DNA from: Geothermobacter sp964441925
GTDB taxonomy: Bacteria; Desulfobacterota; Desulfuromonadia; Desulfuromonadales; Geothermobacteraceae
Assembly: GCA_964441925.1 (NCBI GenBank)
Contig: CAYTVY010000073.1
Location: 1-12,671, forward strand
Direction: 5' to 3'
DNA length: 12,671 nt
Made by a program: the position numbers and the translations under genes. The notes beneath the pieces are model-generated. The model had not been told where the DNA came from. It ran no database searches and worked only from the letters and a program-made list of their open reading frames with translations. Shown here piece by piece: positions 1-6,179 of this stretch (position 1 is the first letter of the stretch; the number at the start of each line of letters is the position of its first letter).

Positions 1-1
1 G

Positions 2-748
2 ACGGCAACCTACAACGATCTCGACGAAGTCCGGCGGCTGGTCGACGCCAACAAGGGGGAGATCGCCTGCATCATCCTCGAGCCGATCGCCGGCAACATG
101 GGATGTGTCGCACCGCAGCCCGGCTTCCTCGAAGGGCTGCGCCGGCTCTGCGACGAGGAGGGCATCGTCCTGATCATCGACGAGGTCATGACCGGTTTTC
201 GCGTCGCCTACGGCGGCGCCCAGCAGCGTTTCGGCGTCCGCGGCGATCTCTGCTGCCTCGGCAAGATCATCGGCGGCGGCCTGCCGGTCGGCGCCTTCGG
301 TGGCAAAAGGGAGATCATGGACCACCTGTCGCCGGAAGGCGGCATCTACCAGGCCGGCACCCTGTCGGGCAATCCGCTGGCGATGAGCGCCGGCATCGCC
401 ACCCTGCAGCTGCTCCGCGAGGACGGCTTCTACGAGCAGATCGAGGAGAAGAGCGCCTACCTCGAACAGGGGCTGAAAGCTGCAGCCGAAAAGGCCTCCT
501 TCCCCACCTGCCTGCAGCGGGTCGGCGGCATGTTCTGCACCTATTTCCAGGCAGGCCCCGTTCACTCCTTCGCCGACGCGGCCAAAAGCGATACCGAGCT
601 GTTTGCCCGCTTCTTCCGGGGCATGCTCGACGAAGGGGTCAACCTCGCCCCCTCCCAGTTCGAGGCCGGCTTCATGAGCATCGCCCACAGCCGGGAGGAC
701 CTGGACGCCACCATCGCCGCCGCGGAAAGGGTATTCTCCCGGCTCTGA
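2..748 (+). CDS. hemL: Glutamate-1-semialdehyde 2,1-aminomutase, 3' part (start outside window)
   Basis: HemL is a PLP-dependent cytoplasmic enzyme that converts glutamate-1-semialdehyde to 5-aminolevulinate in the C5 pathway of tetrapyrrole synthesis. The reading frame is open from base 2 and ends at TGA 746-748, giving about 248 residues of a protein that is normally about 430 long, so the N-terminal part lies upstream. Visible class-III aminotransferase motifs are EPIAGNMG, the PLP-contacting IIDEVMTGFR, the Schiff-base lysine in LGKIIGGGLPVGAFGG, and QAGTLSGNPLAM, all as in HemL rather than other class-III enzymes. The first in-frame ATG, at 98, is internal and not the true start. Heme supply suits the cytochrome genes nearby, but a strong hairpin and a separate promoter part hemL from the atp operon. 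Identification is firm; only the missing 5' end limits it. Confidence 0.95.
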   Translation, partial: TATYNDLDEVRRLVDANKGEIACIILEPIAGNMGCVAPQPGFLEGLRRLCDEEGIVLIIDEVMTGFRVAYGGAQQRFGVRGDLCCLGKIIGGGLPVGAFGGKREIMDHLSPEGGIYQAGTLSGNPLAMSAGIATLQLLREDGFYEQIEEKSAYLEQGLKAAAEKASFPTCLQRVGGMFCTYFQAGPVHSFADAAKSDTELFARFFRGMLDEGVNLAPSQFEAGFMSIAHSREDLDATIAAAERVFSRL

Positions 749-759
749 CACCGGTCACC

Positions 760-793
760 CGGCGGCGCCCGTTCCCGCGGGCGGGCGCCGCCG
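760..793 (+). terminator. Strong GC hairpin after hemL, probable terminator
   Basis: Perfect 12-bp inverted repeat: CGGCGGCGCCCG (760-771) and CGGGCGCCGCCG (782-793). The 10-base loop contains CCCGCGGG, which can itself pair. It starts 11 bases after the hemL stop. The tail is AAAATAAATT rather than a T-run, so it is not a textbook intrinsic terminator; it could be weak or serve as an mRNA 3' stabiliser. Confidence 0.5.
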
Positions 794-801
794 AAAATAA
801 A

Positions 802-830
802 TTGACACCCCCTGGCCCCTGTGCTAATAA
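802..830 (+). promoter_or_regulatory. Candidate sigma-70 promoter of the atpZIBE operon
   Basis: A perfect -35 box TTGACA (802-807) is followed after 17 bases by TAATAA (825-830), preceded by TGC. The -10 matches consensus only partly, but spacing is ideal and the site sits between the hemL hairpin and atpZ. The predicted transcription start is near 837, giving a leader of about 35 nt. The same TTGACA-N13-GTGCTAA layout recurs at 6180-6205. Confidence 0.6.
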
Positions 831-847
831 AGACAGGCTTTAACCCG

Positions 848-866
848 ATTGTATGCTGTATACAAT
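848..866 (+). promoter_or_regulatory. Palindromic operator candidate in the atp leader
   Basis: Inverted repeat ATTGTAT (848-854), GCTGT, ATACAAT (860-866). It sits roughly at +12 to +30 relative to the predicted start, between the promoter and atpZ, a typical place for a repressor. Its core GTATGCTGTATAC (851-863) differs by one base from a palindrome in the leader of the octaheme cytochrome (2757-2769). The cognate regulator is unknown. Confidence 0.5.
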
Positions 867-871
867 TTGCC

Positions 872-1132
872 ATGGCTGAGAACCGGCGCCAACTTATCAG
901 ATCACTGGGTTTTTTGTCCGGCGTCGGCATCTCGCTCGTTGCGGCATGCATGATCGGGCTGGCGATCGGCCACTACCTCGACCGGTGGTTGCAGACATCG
1001 CCGTGGATGACGCTCATCTGGCTGGGTATCGGCATCGCCGCCGGGTTCCGCAACGTCTACATCCTCACCCAGCGGGAACTGCGTCGCCAGAAGAACAGCG
1101 AGAATGATGACCAGCGCCCTCCGGAGCCCTGA
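872..1132 (+). CDS. atpZ: AtpZ/AtpI-family ATP synthase accessory membrane protein
   Basis: Small (86 aa) inner-membrane protein of the F0F1 'ATPase gene 1' (AtpZ) family, encoded first in many atp operons and thought to assist c-ring assembly or divalent-cation supply. It has a basic N-terminus (MAENRRQLIRS), a first membrane helix at about residues 11-33, the family signature GxxIGHYLDRW, a second helix at about 45-64 (MTLIWLGIGIAAGF), and a charged C-terminal tail. I chose ATG 872 over an in-frame GTG at 821 because 821 lies inside the predicted promoter and the upstream residues do not resemble the family. The last 29 bases overlap the start of the next gene, implying translational coupling. 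No strong Shine-Dalgarno is obvious. Family assignment is good; the exact role is not settled. Confidence 0.85.
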   Translation: MAENRRQLIRSLGFLSGVGISLVAACMIGLAIGHYLDRWLQTSPWMTLIWLGIGIAAGFRNVYILTQRELRRQKNSENDDQRPPEP

Positions 1133-1484
1133 CGAGGAACTGTTGCGCCGGATGGCCAGGCGCAACTGGCTTATCCTCGGGATCCTGGTGCTGCTCAGCC
1201 TGCCCTGGCAGTCGCCACGCATCAGTTTCGGCGTCTTCGCCGGCGGGCTGGTTGCCATCTGCGGCCACCACTGGCGACACCGGGCGCTGCGCCGCATGCT
1301 CGACTTTCCGGGACAGGCATCGGTCGGCGGGTTCCAGATCGGTTACATGATCCGCCTGGCCAGCCTCGGCGCCGCCACCTACCTGCTGCTGACCCGGTTG
1401 CACCTGCATCCGCTGGCGCTGGCGGCGGGACTGATGACGGTGCTGATCAACGTACTGACGACAACCTTGCAACGCCTCAAATAA
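1104..1484 (+). CDS. atpI: ATP synthase subunit I
   Basis: A 126-residue membrane protein, second in the operon, starting inside atpZ (ATG 1104, with a second ATG directly after it). Hydrophobic segments lie at about residues 22-36, 40-52, 75-95 and 103-118, giving the four-helix pattern of AtpI-type proteins, with a basic loop (HHWRHRALRRML) between helices 2 and 3. AtpI-like proteins act as helpers or chaperones for c-ring assembly and are not part of the core enzyme. Sequence conservation in this family is low, so the name rests mainly on size, topology and position between atpZ and atpB. Stop at 1482-1484; 24 bases separate it from atpB. Confidence 0.75.
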   Translation: MMTSALRSPDEELLRRMARRNWLILGILVLLSLPWQSPRISFGVFAGGLVAICGHHWRHRALRRMLDFPGQASVGGFQIGYMIRLASLGAATYLLLTRLHLHPLALAAGLMTVLINVLTTTLQRLK

Positions 1485-1508
1485 GACGACGGAGGATCCT
1501 TCGGTACC

Positions 1509-2183
1509 ATGACGCATCCTTTCTTGATTTTCGGCTGGCTCAAAGAGCAGCTGCAGCTGCATGTCGGTGAGCATGTTCTCTACACCTGGCTGGTCATGCT
1601 GATCCTGCTGGTCGTGGCCCTGGTGGCCGGCCGCAACGTCAAGCGGATTCCCGGCGGCCTGCAGAACCTGCTGGAGGTCGTGGTGGAAGGCATTTCCAAC
1701 CTCGCCGAAGAAACCATGGGCCCCAAGGGCAAGCCCTACTTCCCGCTGGTCGCCACCCTGGCCCTGTTCATCCTGGTCAGCAACCTGATCGCGCTGATTC
1801 CCGGCTTCGCACCGCCGACCGCCAACCTCAACACCAACGCCGCCCTGGCCCTGACCGTCTTCGCCATGACCCACATCGTCGGCCTCAAGGAACACGGCAT
1901 CAAGTACGTCAAGCACTTCATGGGGCCGATCTGGTGGCTGGCGCCCCTGATCTTTGTCATCGAGATCGTCGGCCACCTGGCCCGGCCGCTCAGCCTGTCG
2001 CTGCGTCTGTTCGGCAACATGTACGGCCACGAGATCGTGCTGATGATTTTCCTCGGCCTGGTACCCTTCCTGCTGCCGGTACCGATGATGCTGATGGGAG
2101 TGCTGGTTGCCTTCATCCAGACCTTCGTCTTCACTCTGCTGGCGATGATCTACATTGCCGGCGCCATCGAGGAAGCACACTAG
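1509..2183 (+). CDS. atpB: F0F1 ATP synthase subunit a
   Basis: Stator subunit of the membrane F0 motor, forming the ion half-channels against the c-ring. At 224 aa it is of normal length for short bacterial forms. Diagnostic signature: RPLSLSLRLFGNMYGHE (residues 159-175), where Arg166 is the essential stator arginine. The last helix contains AFIQTFVFTLLAMIYI (201-216), whose Gln204 corresponds to the conserved helix-5 polar residue. Upstream helices lie at about 24-40, 78-99, 112-127 and 140-156. The GGAGG at 1491-1495 is 13 bases from ATG, slightly long, but there is no better start nearby. It is followed after 82 bases by atpE. Genes for subunits b, delta and F1 are not in this window. 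Confidence 0.97.
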   Translation: MTHPFLIFGWLKEQLQLHVGEHVLYTWLVMLILLVVALVAGRNVKRIPGGLQNLLEVVVEGISNLAEETMGPKGKPYFPLVATLALFILVSNLIALIPGFAPPTANLNTNAALALTVFAMTHIVGLKEHGIKYVKHFMGPIWWLAPLIFVIEIVGHLARPLSLSLRLFGNMYGHEIVLMIFLGLVPFLLPVPMMLMGVLVAFIQTFVFTLLAMIYIAGAIEEAH

Positions 2184-2265
2184 GAAGGACACGAAAACGG
2201 GATGACCGTTCGGCCCTAACCAATCTAGGGACAATACAAACACGCAAGAAGAAGGAGTAGGAACA

Positions 2266-2538
2266 ATGGAATTTTTCGCATGGTGCATGTTGGCTGCCGG
2301 CATCGGCATGGGACTCGGTTCTTTCGGTACCGGCATCGGCCAGGGTCTGGCCATCAAGAGCGCGGTCGAGGGCGTTGCCCGCAACCCCGGCGCTTCCGGC
2401 AAAATCCTGACCACCATGATGATCGGCCTGGCGATGATCGAGTCCCTGGCCATCTACGTCTTCGTCGTGGCCATGATCATCCTCTTCGCCAACCCCTTCA
2501 CCGAGCAGGTTCTGCAGCTGGCCGGCGCCGCTCACTGA
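2266..2538 (+). CDS. atpE: F0F1 ATP synthase subunit c (c-ring)
   Basis: A 90-residue hairpin of two membrane helices that oligomerises into the rotating c-ring. Helix 1 carries the glycine repeat and GTGIGQGLA (residues 21-29); the polar loop has ARNPGASGK (38-46); helix 2 holds the ion-binding carboxylate Glu59 in MIESLAIY (57-64), ending in the usual LFANPF. Gln26, Glu59, Ser60 and Tyr64 match the Na+-binding set of Ilyobacter-type c subunits (Gln32, Glu65, Ser66, Tyr70), but Leu61 replaces the Thr that holds a structural water there, so ion specificity cannot be called from sequence. AAGGAG at 2252-2257 is 8 bases before ATG. It is the last gene of the operon, with a strong terminator 17 bases after the stop. 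Confidence 0.97.
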   Translation: MEFFAWCMLAAGIGMGLGSFGTGIGQGLAIKSAVEGVARNPGASGKILTTMMIGLAMIESLAIYVFVVAMIILFANPFTEQVLQLAGAAH

Positions 2539-2555
2539 TCCGAACCGGCAAAGAG

Positions 2556-2601
2556 AAAAACAAGGGGGGAATGCGCATACACGCATTCCCCCCTTGTTTT
2601 T
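2556..2601 (+). terminator. Very strong intrinsic terminator of the atp operon
   Basis: Perfect 20-bp inverted repeat: arm 2556-2575 (A5, CAAGG... to AATGCG), loop CATACA (2576-2581), arm 2582-2601 ending in T5. The A-run on one side and T-run on the other would let it work in both directions. It isolates the F0 genes from the downstream cytochrome gene. Confidence 0.93.
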
Positions 2602-2621
2602 GTTCCGACCTCCCCTGACAC

Positions 2622-2682
2622 CGGTTCCCCGCGCCCCGGCCGCGACCACACTCCCGCCCGGTCCCCCGCCGAGGGGGAACCG
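2622..2682. repeat. Inverted repeat in GC-rich spacer upstream of the cytochrome
   Basis: CGGTTCCCC (2622-2630) and GGGGAACCG (2674-2682) form a 9-bp inverted repeat with a 43-base interval. The right arm can instead pair with a nearer GGTCCCCC (2660-2667), with one unpaired base. There is no T-run, so it is not an obvious terminator. It lies between the atp terminator and the predicted cytochrome promoter. Function unknown. Confidence 0.35.
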
Positions 2683-2684
2683 CC

Positions 2685-2739
2685 GTTGCACCTAGCGTTG
2701 CATTTTTTTATTGCATGAAAATCCCGGATCGTGTAGGTT
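2685..2739 (+). promoter_or_regulatory. Candidate promoter with three phased TTGCA repeats
   Basis: TTGCA occurs at 2686, 2698 and 2711, spaced 12 and 13 bases apart (GTTGCA, GTTGCAT, ATTGCAT). The last copy, TTGCAT (2711-2716), can serve as a -35 box, with TAGGTT (2734-2739) as a weak -10 after 17 bases. The predicted start is near 2746. The two upstream copies could bind an activator adjacent to polymerase. The hexamers are poor, so the call is tentative. Confidence 0.4.
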
Positions 2740-2756
2740 CTGAACGCTTTGGAAGT

Positions 2757-2769
2757 GTATACTGTATAC
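2757..2769 (+). promoter_or_regulatory. Perfect palindrome GTATACTGTATAC, operator candidate
   Basis: A perfect 13-bp palindrome around a central T, at about +12 to +24 from the predicted start of the octaheme cytochrome transcript. It is 12/13 identical to the palindrome in the atp leader (851-863). Location and symmetry suggest a dimeric repressor site. Confidence 0.5.
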
Positions 2770-2776
2770 TTCGTCC

Positions 2777-2799
2777 GTCAGGCCTTCCCGCGGCCTGAC
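2777..2799 (+). other. Leader hairpin upstream of the octaheme cytochrome
   Basis: GTCAGGCC (2777-2784) and GGCCTGAC (2792-2799) form a perfect 8-bp stem with a 7-base loop in the predicted 5' leader, ending about 12 bases before the Shine-Dalgarno. There is no T-run after it. It may stabilise the mRNA or affect translation; no riboswitch class is recognised. Confidence 0.45.
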
Positions 2800-2825
2800 C
2801 CATCACGTGCAAAAGGATCGGATTC

Positions 2826-3986
2826 ATGGCCAGTCTGAAAAACTTTTTTGCCTGGTGCAAACGGCACTACCTGCTCGTCACCTTTCTCGGTGTCCTGTTC
2901 ATCGCCGTCTTCGGTTTCGTCAACATCCAGATTCTGCACATGACCTCCGAGCCGGAGTTCTGCCACATGTGCCATCCCGCCCAGGGCTTCGGCCCCCTGG
3001 CCGAGGTCGACTCCTGGGAGCACTCGGCCCACGGCGAGGCGGGCGTCTCCTGCCTCGACTGCCACGGCCGCCCCGGTGTCGTCGGCTACATCAAGGCCAA
3101 GCTGGGAGGCCTGAAGGACACCTACATGCAGCTGACCATCTCCAAGGAGGAGAAGCTCAAGATCCTGCAGAATCCCAAGGAGGACCTGGTTCCCGACCTG
3201 CAGTGCCTCTTCTGCCATTCGGATGAAGGGAACCAGAGCTACCGCAAGAAGGTCAAGCTGATGAAGATCATCCGCATGCGGCTGCTCGACGATGTCAAGA
3301 ATCCCGAGTTCCGCAAACACAAGGGCCTGCCCGACATCCTGACCGACACCTTCGTCGGCGGCACCCACTTCGACCACTCCATGCACCGCGAGGCCTTCGA
3401 CTTCAAGTGCCGTGACTGTCACTTCGGCCTGGTTCACAACCCGTCGACCAAGACCGACCGCATGAACATGTGTGTCGCCTGCCACAAGGAGAACGAAGGC
3501 AGCGAAGCGCCGCAGATGGCCGAATGCCAGCGCTGCCACGAGGCCCAGTACGACATGAACAAGGGCGTCGGCGCCAAGGGTGTCGCCGGGGAACCCGGCC
3601 TGATGTGGGGCAACGGCGTCGGCTGCCAGGACTGCCACACCGGCGTCGCCAAGGGTCTCTACCGCCCCACCAGCGAAACCTGCAGCAACTGTCACGACGA
3701 ATCATACAAGGACATCTTCAACGACTGGGCCTCGGAGACCAAGGCCGAGATCGCCGATCTGCGCGAACTGCGCATCACCGTCGAGGACGCCCTCAAGAAC
3801 GCCGACAAGAAGAAACGGGACACCAAGGCCTACTGGGAGCGTTACGAAAAAGCTCTCTACAACTTCCGTCTGGTGCGCAACGACGGGACCAACGGTGTCC
3901 ACAATCCCGACTATGCCAAGGCCATCCTGGCTTCGGTCAAGAAGGACTTCAACGACATTCTCAACGCTCTCGAGCAGTCCTGGTAA
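2826..3986 (+). CDS. Membrane-anchored NapC/NirT-type octaheme cytochrome c
   Basis: A 386-residue c-type cytochrome with one N-terminal membrane anchor (about residues 15-34, after a basic KRHY) and the rest in the periplasm. Eight CXXCH heme sites begin at residues 46, 76, 127, 195, 216, 234, 267 and 286. The first part, FCHMCH to YIKAKLGGLKDTY (45-100), is NapC/NirT-like, the family that oxidises menaquinol and passes electrons to periplasmic partners. After the last heme, about 90 residues are heme-free, strongly helical and charged and include NGVHNP (356-361), reminiscent of the C-terminal helices of NrfA-type multiheme enzymes. AAGGA lies about 9 bases before ATG. It is transcribed alone between two strong terminators. 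I infer quinol-to-periplasm electron transfer; the partner is unknown and an ortholog name cannot be given. Confidence 0.88.
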   Translation: MASLKNFFAWCKRHYLLVTFLGVLFIAVFGFVNIQILHMTSEPEFCHMCHPAQGFGPLAEVDSWEHSAHGEAGVSCLDCHGRPGVVGYIKAKLGGLKDTYMQLTISKEEKLKILQNPKEDLVPDLQCLFCHSDEGNQSYRKKVKLMKIIRMRLLDDVKNPEFRKHKGLPDILTDTFVGGTHFDHSMHREAFDFKCRDCHFGLVHNPSTKTDRMNMCVACHKENEGSEAPQMAECQRCHEAQYDMNKGVGAKGVAGEPGLMWGNGVGCQDCHTGVAKGLYRPTSETCSNCHDESYKDIFNDWASETKAEIADLRELRITVEDALKNADKKKRDTKAYWERYEKALYNFRLVRNDGTNGVHNPDYAKAILASVKKDFNDILNALEQSW

Positions 3987-3990
3987 GGGG

Positions 3991-4005
3991 CTTGCCGGCG
4001 GCAAG
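3991..4005 (+). other. Small hairpin after the cytochrome stop
   Basis: CTTGCC (3991-3996), GGC, GGCAAG (4000-4005): a 6-bp stem just upstream of the main terminator. It may aid termination or protect the 3' end. Confidence 0.35.
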
Positions 4006-4007
4006 AA

Positions 4008-4042
4008 CGGAAAAAGGCGCCACGATGTGGCGCCTTTTTCCG
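4008..4042. terminator. Bidirectional terminator between convergent genes
   Basis: Perfect 16-bp arms, CGGAAAAAGGCGCCAC (4008-4023) and its complement (4027-4042), around the loop GAT. A5 on the left and T5 on the right make it functional on both strands. It serves the octaheme cytochrome (+) and the convergent membrane-protein gene (-), whose stop is 14 bases away. Confidence 0.93.
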
Positions 4043-4055
4043 TTTGTCCGGTTCC

Positions 4056-5864
4056 TCATTTCTGCCGTTCCAATCCCTCTCCTTCCGGAACATCCCCGCC
4101 ATCCCCCTCGGCATCGAGCTTCTGCCAGCGGGTCAACACAACCGACTCGACCGAAGCCACCAGGCCGAAGGAAAACACACTGAGCACCAGCGGCACACCT
4201 TTCGTGCTGAGCAGGTCGATCATGAACACCTTGAAGGCCGCCACCAGGGTCACCAGGATGGCAACGTTCTTCAGTTCACGGCTTTTTCGCTTCCAGGCCA
4301 GTATCATCAGCACCGCAATGGCGCTGTTGATCAGCACCGACTGCAGACAGACAAAGGTTTCGAACTGGTTGCCGGCAACCTGGTGCAAGCCCCAGTAGAG
4401 GAGAGCACGGGCCTGAAAGAAACCGGCCGACAATCCGGACAGCAAGACCAGCGCCGCGCTGCGGTCTGTCGGATCCAGCCGGCCGAAAACCCGGCCGACA
4501 CGCAGGGGCGGATATTTTCGAGACCAGGAATAGTGACAGATGCCGCCGATGGCCACCAGACCGGTCCCGGCCAGGGTAACCAGCAGATTACCGCCGTCCG
4601 GATGCTGGTTCAGGGCCACGACCAGGCTGACACCGGCGGTGATCTGCAGCAGGTAGGAGACCCAGCGGACTCCCGAGTTCCGCCAACTGACACTCATTCG
4701 GGCCAGCCAGACCGCCACCCCGGAGAAGACGGCGGCCGCCGTCACCAGGTTGCCGGTGGCCAGCGGCAGGCAGAGCACCAGCAGCAGGCTTCCGGCCATG
4801 CTCAGGGTCGTGCCTCCCGGCGTGTATTCGATGCCCCGCTGGGCCAGCATGTGAATGAGAAAATAGCAGAGCAGGGCCGCCAGCACCCCGGAAACACCCA
4901 GGCCGAAGAACTCCGAGCCCCCCCGCTCGAGCACATAGTGGGACGACCAGACCACCCAGATCACGGTCATGCTCGGCACCAGGTTGTCGAACACGGTGAT
5001 CGGCCCTTCCCCGGTCCGCCAGAGACTGAAGAAGGAGCTGAAGATGAAACCGAGCCCGAAGATACCGATCAGCGGGAAGAACCAGTTCTCGGCCAGCGGC
5101 TCCGGCGGCACCTGGTCGGCGAACAGGTACATGCCGAGCCGCATGGCCCAGACCTGGGCGATCATCACCGTCAGTCCGAAGACGAACCACCGCAGCCAGG
5201 AAGAAGTCTTCATCCGCGAAGCATAGAACGCCAGCACGTTGGCCAACAGCAAAAGCGGCGCCAGATAGGAAAAGAGCGGCGTGGGATAGTCGATGGCGGC
5301 CCCCGCCAGACACATACCGAGCGTGCCGATGATCACCGGTCCGGGCTTCTGGAAACGCTGGCTCTGGGCGGCCAGCGTCGCCCCCATCATCATGAGGATG
5401 AAATAGGCCGGCACCGGCGTCAGGGTCTTGAAATGCGCCTGGGTCTCGACGACGATCGACGAGAGCAGGAAGGCACCGGCACCGGTAAAGACCGGAGCCT
5501 TGTCGTTACCGCGGCCATAGAGAAACCAGCCGGCAAGAATCAGCAGAGCGGCATAACCGACCCCGAGCAGGGTTCCCACCTGCTGGTTGATCAGATGGTT
5601 GTCGGTCGCCGTCCGCAGGGCCAGGGCCATGACCATGATGAAACAGACGGTCGCCACCCGCGGCAGAAAGGATTCCTTGCCGGTCCAGCCGAGCAGTCCC
5701 AAGGTTTTCCGTCCTTCCTTCTCCGTTTCATCGGCCCGGTCCTGCAACGCCTCGAGGACTTTCGCATCCAGTCCGCCCTCAAACAGCGCCAGACGTTTCT
5801 GCACCTCGGCCAGCTGCTGCTCGAGGCGCGCAACCCGCGCCTCGAGTGCCTGCTCTTCCTTCAT
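4056..5864 (-). CDS. Large polytopic membrane protein, DUF2339-like
   Basis: A 602-residue protein with a short N-terminal coiled coil (KEEQALEARVARLEQQLAEV and on, to about residue 45), then about 15 or more hydrophobic helices to near the C-terminus, and a short acidic/basic tail. The layout (coiled coil, many helices) and the C-terminal segment RELKNVAILVTLVAAFKVFM-IDLLSTKG...LSVFSFGL resemble DUF2339 membrane proteins, whose function is unknown. I chose ATG at 5864: AAGGAGG (5874-5880 on +) is 9 bases upstream, whereas a TTG at 5873 would abut it. The gene is monocistronic, convergent with the octaheme cytochrome and divergent from the cytochrome/Fe-S/NrfD operon. No catalytic or heme motif is seen. 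Its being a real membrane protein is certain; the family call is moderate. Confidence 0.8.
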   Translation of the reverse strand: MKEEQALEARVARLEQQLAEVQKRLALFEGGLDAKVLEALQDRADETEKEGRKTLGLLGWTGKESFLPRVATVCFIMVMALALRTATDNHLINQQVGTLLGVGYAALLILAGWFLYGRGNDKAPVFTGAGAFLLSSIVVETQAHFKTLTPVPAYFILMMMGATLAAQSQRFQKPGPVIIGTLGMCLAGAAIDYPTPLFSYLAPLLLLANVLAFYASRMKTSSWLRWFVFGLTVMIAQVWAMRLGMYLFADQVPPEPLAENWFFPLIGIFGLGFIFSSFFSLWRTGEGPITVFDNLVPSMTVIWVVWSSHYVLERGGSEFFGLGVSGVLAALLCYFLIHMLAQRGIEYTPGGTTLSMAGSLLLVLCLPLATGNLVTAAAVFSGVAVWLARMSVSWRNSGVRWVSYLLQITAGVSLVVALNQHPDGGNLLVTLAGTGLVAIGGICHYSWSRKYPPLRVGRVFGRLDPTDRSAALVLLSGLSAGFFQARALLYWGLHQVAGNQFETFVCLQSVLINSAIAVLMILAWKRKSRELKNVAILVTLVAAFKVFMIDLLSTKGVPLVLSVFSFGLVASVESVVLTRWQKLDAEGDGGDVPEGEGLERQK

Positions 5865-6047
5865 GCTCACCAACCTCCTTTTTCCGCCGACAGATGCCGC
5901 ACCCGGCCGGGCGGCCGATAACGTTCAACCGTCCACCACCGGTTCGCCACCCCACAAACCGTCCCTGGTGCCGGAAACCGTCGTCCGGGACACCTTCCGT
6001 CAAAGAGCCCGGATTTTGGTACAATTATGCCGAAAATATTCAATAAA

Positions 6048-6076
6048 ACTATAACGGTTTTTTATTTATATGCCAG
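6048..6076 (-). promoter_or_regulatory. Candidate promoter for the DUF2339-like gene
   Basis: On the minus strand, CTGGCA (-35, at 6071-6076) and TATAGT (-10, at 6048-6053) are separated by 17 bases that are A/T-rich. They match consensus at 4/6 and 5/6 positions. This implies a leader of about 175 nt before the start codon at 5864, which is long, so a closer promoter is possible. Confidence 0.4.
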
Positions 6077-6179
6077 CACTTTTTCGTTTTGTTAACGCTC
6101 GTTCACCATATCAGATCCGTGACAAATCGCAACAAACCGCAATTGCCTTTTATAACAAAGCCTTTATGCCATTTTCCTG

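Noticed and set aside
1065..2453. 462-codon open frame on - across atpI/atpB/atpE
   Set aside because: Antisense to three well-recognised ATP synthase genes, with biased composition (Gln, Asp, His) and no motif.
4044..5921. 625-codon open frame on + opposite the DUF2339-like gene
   Set aside because: Its translation is rich in His, Gln, Arg, Gly and Asp with no domain or membrane pattern. The opposite strand encodes a coherent membrane protein with a good ribosome site. It is a GC-driven shadow frame.
6101..6125. CRP/FNR-like palindrome (TTCAC...GTGA)
   Set aside because: The half-sites are unevenly spaced and need a bulge to align, so this is not convincing.
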